From the IMG/VR virus record IMGVR_UViG_3300025909_000008, positions 1 through 57,067 of that record: a stretch of DNA of 57,067 nucleotides, one strand, 5' to 3'. This DNA comes from a virus. Below the pieces are notes generated by a model. That model was not told the origin of the DNA, did not search any database, and was given only the letters and a program-made list of their open reading frames with translations. The position numbers and the translations under genes are program-made. Of the stretch, positions 54,320 to 57,067 are shown piece by piece. Position 1 is the stretch's first letter. Each line of letters starts with the position of its first letter.

Positions 54320-54979
54320 GTGGGATACAAGAAGCCTGGATCGAAGGCGGACCTGGCCGAGAAGCGAGCTCGGGCCAGGGCTGAGGCGCCTGAGACCATC
54401 GGCCTGAGCATGAGCGAGAAGCAGATCCGTGCGCGGGCGAGGCGGAAGGCCACGAAGCATCAGCGGATTGCACAGAGTGAGCTGGAGACTCTGTACAAGC
54501 CGTTGGAAGAGTGGGACATGGAGGAGCTGGCTCGGGGTCGGCCAAGGGCGTCTGACGGCACGTTCAAGGGCCGGCCTCCTGCGTATATCTCGCGCGAGGT
54601 GCACGAGAAGGCCATGGAGCGATTCCGCGACATGGTGCGTGGTGAGATGCAGATCCACACAGTCAGCGCGCTGAAGCTGCTCGGCAACATCATCGACAAC
54701 GATGAGGCCGACGACAGGGGCAAGCCGCTGGTGAATGCTTCCACGAAGCTCGAGGCGGTCAAGTTCCTTCTCGAGCACGTGGTCGGCAAGCCGAAGCAGC
54801 CGGTCGAGGCGGATATCTCGGTGAAGCTGCAGGGCATCCTGGGTGCTGCTCTGGTTACACCCGGGGATGCATCCGCTTTCGCCGCGTTTCAGCCGGCTTC
54901 TCCGTCGGCGGCTAGGGCGCTGGGGCGGTCCGAGGAGATCTTGGACGCTGAGGGGGAGGAGGACGAGGATGAAGAGTGA
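54320..54979 (+). CDS. Probable terminase small subunit
   Basis: A 219-residue protein from GTG 54320 behind TGGAGGG. RGRPRASDGTFKGRPPAYIS is a stretch I associate with actinophage small terminases, followed by helices (HEKAMERFRDMVRGEMQIHT; STKLEAVKFLLEHVVGKPKQ) and an acidic tail. Small terminases recognise phage DNA and recruit the large subunit, which is encoded about 3 kb further on past the contig junction. Called by pattern and context. Confidence 0.65.
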   Translation: MGYKKPGSKADLAEKRARARAEAPETIGLSMSEKQIRARARRKATKHQRIAQSELETLYKPLEEWDMEELARGRPRASDGTFKGRPPAYISREVHEKAMERFRDMVRGEMQIHTVSALKLLGNIIDNDEADDRGKPLVNASTKLEAVKFLLEHVVGKPKQPVEADISVKLQGILGAALVTPGDASAFAAFQPASPSAARALGRSEEILDAEGEEDEDEE

Positions 54980-55367
54980 TCCTCGTGACGGCCTACCCGC
55001 GACACCGAACGAGAAGAAGTGCGCGATCTGCCTGATCGCCCGGACCGAGCATGATACGAGGGTTCGGGCGGGGGAGCTGCATCACGCGTTCAGTGAGAAC
55101 GGCGAATTGATCCACTCAACCCCTCGTAAACCTGAGGCTCGTCGCGTGACGGTCACTGCTGATCTGGCGTTGAGGGTCGCGCTGATCGAGGCGGGGGTGA
55201 TTACCTATGAACAACTCGCTCGAGCAGAGGCGGCGCTCCGTGAGGTACCCGATCCTGGACGACAGGGATCTAGAGGAGATAGAGAGGATCGGCCGGCTGA
55301 GGGCGCCGAACGAGGCGGGCGGGCTGATGGTGCCCCGGAGTCATCCGGTGAGGGGTGCGACCGTTAG
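54969..55367 (+). CDS. Small Cys/His protein overlapping the JAMM protease gene
   Basis: A 132-residue frame from ATG 54969. Residues 18-50 (CAICLIARTEHD; GELHHAFSENGELIH) could form a zinc site; HSTPRKPEARRVTVTADLAL and a helix follow. The last 54 residues overlap the next gene by 161 bases and are Arg/Gly-rich. The N-terminal part is probably the functional one. Confidence 0.58.
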   Translation: MKSDPRDGLPATPNEKKCAICLIARTEHDTRVRAGELHHAFSENGELIHSTPRKPEARRVTVTADLALRVALIEAGVITYEQLARAEAALREVPDPGRQGSRGDREDRPAEGAERGGRADGAPESSGEGCDR

Positions 55368-55650
55368 AGAACTGCCCAACAGGTCGCCCCGACCGTTGGA
55401 CGGTACGCGGATTTTGCTCGATGATCTGCGGTATGAGCTCGGCGACTGGCTGGGCGAGACACCGCAGGAGGTCGTCGAGAAGCTGGTGGTGTGGCATACG
55501 CATCCGGGCGGGCTGATCGGGCCGTCGCAGGACGATCTTCGGCAGGCGGTACCCGACGTACCCTTTCTCGTGGTGACGCTGCTGCCTGACAGGGCGGTAC
55601 CGACGTGGTATTCGAGGGTGAGTAGGGAGGTGCCAGATGGCGGTGACTGA
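55207..55650 (+). CDS. JAMM/MPN metalloprotease-like protein
   Basis: A 147-residue protein with the JAMM motif: upstream Glu in APNEAGGLMV (about 34-43), then VVWHTHPGGLIGPSQDD (about 94-110) with the H-x-H-x7-S-x2-D zinc site. In lambda gpK this domain is fused to an NlpC peptidase in the tail tip; here it stands alone among head and packaging genes. It could trim a virion protein or act on host cell-wall peptides or tagged proteins. The zinc-site residues are complete. Confidence 0.82.
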   Translation: MNNSLEQRRRSVRYPILDDRDLEEIERIGRLRAPNEAGGLMVPRSHPVRGATVRELPNRSPRPLDGTRILLDDLRYELGDWLGETPQEVVEKLVVWHTHPGGLIGPSQDDLRQAVPDVPFLVVTLLPDRAVPTWYSRVSREVPDGGD

Positions 55651-56080
55651 AGTCACGATTACCGGTAAGTACGTTCGTCAGGATGGCACGACGCCGGCTA
55701 CTGGCACTATCCAGTTTACCCTGAGCGACCCGCTACAGGAGCCGGACAGCGGCTTCATTCTGGCCCCGTTCACTCAGACGGCGACGCTGGATGGTACTGG
55801 CTCTTTCAGCATCACCCTGGCGGCCACCGATGACGTGGACTCGATGCCCGACGGGGTCAGCTACTCGGTTACGGAGCGAGTGGAGGGGGCGCACCGGCAG
55901 TTCAGTATCATCCTGCCCTACACCGATACTTCGGTGGACTGGACGACCGTAGTACCCGCTCTGGCGGCGGCCGCGGCGTATAACTACGCCCTGGTTCCAT
56001 ACGTTGACGAGGGCGATGCGGAGACACTCGCAACATCAACCGGGCGGGCAGTAGCTTTCGCCCTCGTCTTCGGAGGATGA
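55637..56080 (+). CDS. Beta-sandwich virion surface protein
   Basis: A 147-residue protein overlapping the JAMM gene by 14 bases. The first 95 residues (VTEVTITGKYVRQDGTTPAT, GTIQFTLSDPL, GSFSITLAATDD, SYSVTERVEG) have the Ig-like 'l.G.v...dG.pa.G.v.f.l' pattern often found in actinophage tail and head fibres. The C-terminus is Ala/Tyr-rich (PALAAAAAYNYALVPYVDEG). Confidence 0.7.
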   Translation: MAVTEVTITGKYVRQDGTTPATGTIQFTLSDPLQEPDSGFILAPFTQTATLDGTGSFSITLAATDDVDSMPDGVSYSVTERVEGAHRQFSIILPYTDTSVDWTTVVPALAAAAAYNYALVPYVDEGDAETLATSTGRAVAFALVFGG

Positions 56081-56081
56081 C

Positions 56082-56453
56082 ATGGCCACACCGAACATGA
56101 TGACGGCAACAACGATGACACCGACTGTGCTGGTGTCAACACAGGTGCACCCCACGGCGGAGACTGCGATCTACACCGTGGCGGCGAACAAGGCGGTCAA
56201 GATCGCTCATGGGGTGATCAGCAACGTGGGTGGGGCGGACGCTACCATCGGCTTGAGCATCGTGCCGAGCGGCGGTAGCCTCGACGCCACGCACAAGGTG
56301 ATTCCGGACAGCTTCAGCTTGGCGGCCGGCGACTCGCTGAGCCTGAGCGACCTCCTCGGTGGGGCGATGCTTGGCGACGGCGACAAGATCGCGGTCAAGG
56401 CCGGCACGGCTGACGTGATCGACGTGGTGATCACCGGGGTCGTGATCGCATGA
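56082..56453 (+). CDS. Small beta-rich virion protein
   Basis: A 123-residue protein (TVLVSTQVHPTAETAIYTVA; VKIAHGVISNVGGADATIGL; HKVIPDSFSLAAGDSLSLSD) of strand-rich, Thr/Ala/Gly-rich type. Such proteins in phages commonly form part of the head or tail surface. It ends in an ATGA overlap with the Gly-rich fibre-like gene. Confidence 0.7.
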   Translation: MATPNMMTATTMTPTVLVSTQVHPTAETAIYTVAANKAVKIAHGVISNVGGADATIGLSIVPSGGSLDATHKVIPDSFSLAAGDSLSLSDLLGGAMLGDGDKIAVKAGTADVIDVVITGVVIA

Positions 56454-57067
56454 GCGTCACACTGAAGAAGAAGTTCACCCTGCTCCAGAAGCCGGTCATC
56501 GACACCGGTGGCGGAGGGGGTGGCGGAGGTGGTGTGGCATCGGTCGTCGCTGGCACCGGCATCGCGGTCGACGCGACTGACCCGGCCAATCCGGTAGTCA
56601 GTGCTACCGGCGGTGGTGGCGGTGGAGGTGGCCTTGATTGGCCCACGCTGGCTGACCACACCTACACGAGCGGCGAGCTGACTGCCTCGGACTCTTGGTA
56701 CGGCACTGCGAGTGTCCACTTCGAGACGTGGACGGCTCCGTGCGATGCCTGGCTGATGGTGTTGCCGCCTACGCCACAGACGCCGCAGTACGCCGACCTC
56801 TACGTCTGGAAGGGTACGACGGCGAACACCGACTACCCGGACGGGACGTCGGCTTCTGGGGCTTTCAGTGGTCAGCAGGTGGTCGACGCAGGGTGGAACT
56901 CGAGCAGTGACACCGCAGTGGGCCACTTGTTCCAGGTGGAGGCCGGCCAGGACTACACGCTCGCGTGGGTTACCTGGGCCGACGCGACGGGCGAGACGAT
57001 CACTCGGCAGGAGTGGGCCGACGCGCTGGCGATCCTGGACGGTCTGGGGTTCATTCCCGACTATCCC
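56450..57067 (+). CDS. N-terminal part of Gly-rich virion surface/fibre-like protein
   Basis: The gene starts in an ATGA overlap at 56450 and runs off the window in frame; it continues at base 131 of the left end and stops at 679. A basic start (MSVTLKKKFTLLQKPVIDTG) is followed by a nine-Gly run, then ASVVAGTGIAVDATDPANPV, a motif frequent in phage fibres, and a second Gly run. A beta-rich region (WYGTASVHFETWTAPCDAWL) comes next. The poly-Gly linkers suggest an anchor tethered to an exposed binding domain. Confidence 0.78.
   Translation, partial: MSVTLKKKFTLLQKPVIDTGGGGGGGGGVASVVAGTGIAVDATDPANPVVSATGGGGGGGGLDWPTLADHTYTSGELTASDSWYGTASVHFETWTAPCDAWLMVLPPTPQTPQYADLYVWKGTTANTDYPDGTSASGAFSGQQVVDAGWNSSSDTAVGHLFQVEAGQDYTLAWVTWADATGETITRQEWADALAILDGLGFIPDYP
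56942..57067. repeat. Terminal direct repeat, right copy
   Basis: Identical to bases 5-130. It marks the circular overlap of the assembly; removing one copy restores a continuous 388-residue gene. Confidence 0.95.

Noticed and set aside
1-57067. tRNA genes
   Set aside because: I looked for cloverleaf arms and TTCGA-type T-loops near plausible acceptor stems and saw none. A covariance search (tRNAscan-SE) would settle it.
1-57067. Mycolyl esterase (LysB) gene
   Set aside because: No alpha/beta-hydrolase gene follows the endolysin. The only serine-hydrolase motif is the SGNH domain of the fibre, which belongs to another fold.

Overview
The window is a complete or nearly complete genome of a tailed, siphovirus-type actinobacteriophage. 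It is linearised inside a gene: bases 5-130 recur exactly at 56942-57067, and the gene that begins at 56450 runs off the right end and finishes at 679. The unique circle is therefore about 56.94 kb. The host is probably an actinobacterium. The DNA is GC-rich, GTG and TTG starts are common, promoters follow TTGAC-N17-TAGNNT, several mRNAs look leaderless, and proteins resemble those of actinophages (DUF2786-type protein, Cas4/Sak4/SSB recombination set, endonuclease VII, RepA-like primase-helicase). No mycolyl esterase (LysB) is visible, which argues weakly against a mycolic-acid host. I see no tRNA, CRISPR or IS element.

Layout. (1) The late virion operon reads rightward from 49277 through the contig junction to 20162: a fibre with an SGNH hydrolase domain, a tyrosine recombinase with its own promoter, holin-like and membrane proteins, a probable small terminase, a JAMM protease, surface proteins, large terminase, portal, scaffold, decoration protein, major capsid, connectors, tail tube, frameshifted tail chaperones, tape measure, distal tail and tip proteins, a papain-like protease, endolysin and holin. 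(2) A short leftward pair (21356-20244) encodes an acidic-tailed winged-helix-like protein and a uracil-DNA-glycosylase-like protein. (3) A rightward early block (21583-35225) holds an SNF2 helicase, a nucleotide-metabolism cluster (dNMP kinase, MazG-like pyrophosphohydrolase, two ThyA-superfamily proteins, dCMP deaminase), a UDG-domain/DNA polymerase I fusion, Cas4-like nuclease, Sak4-like ATPase, SSB and several nucleases. (4) A leftward block (42318-35244) has about twenty small genes, many with zinc-ribbon motifs, in promoter-defined operons. (5) A rightward block (42481-48464) starts with a primase-helicase and ends in an array of tiny genes. (6) A roughly 800-base repeat-rich noncoding stretch precedes the late operon.

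Most notable points. Both ThyA-superfamily proteins have Asp where thymidylate synthases have the pyrimidine-reading Asn, the change known from dCMP hydroxymethylases. Together with the neighbouring kinase, pyrophosphohydrolase and deaminase this suggests a modified-cytosine nucleotide pathway. The 45.5-48.5 kb array repeats a cassette: terminator hairpin, a TATGCYRGCATT palindrome, an ATGTCCGATTTGT box, a TTGAC promoter, then a tiny gene, three of them with ATG exactly six bases past the -10 box. A conserved ACCGAGGGGA ribosome-binding leader precedes about a dozen other early genes. Six proteins share one small winged-helix-like domain. Upstream of the late operon a promoter is followed at once by a strong intrinsic terminator, like the lambda pR'-tR' arrangement.

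Functional names rest on recognisable motifs and gene order read by eye. No database search was possible, and many small genes remain of unknown function.
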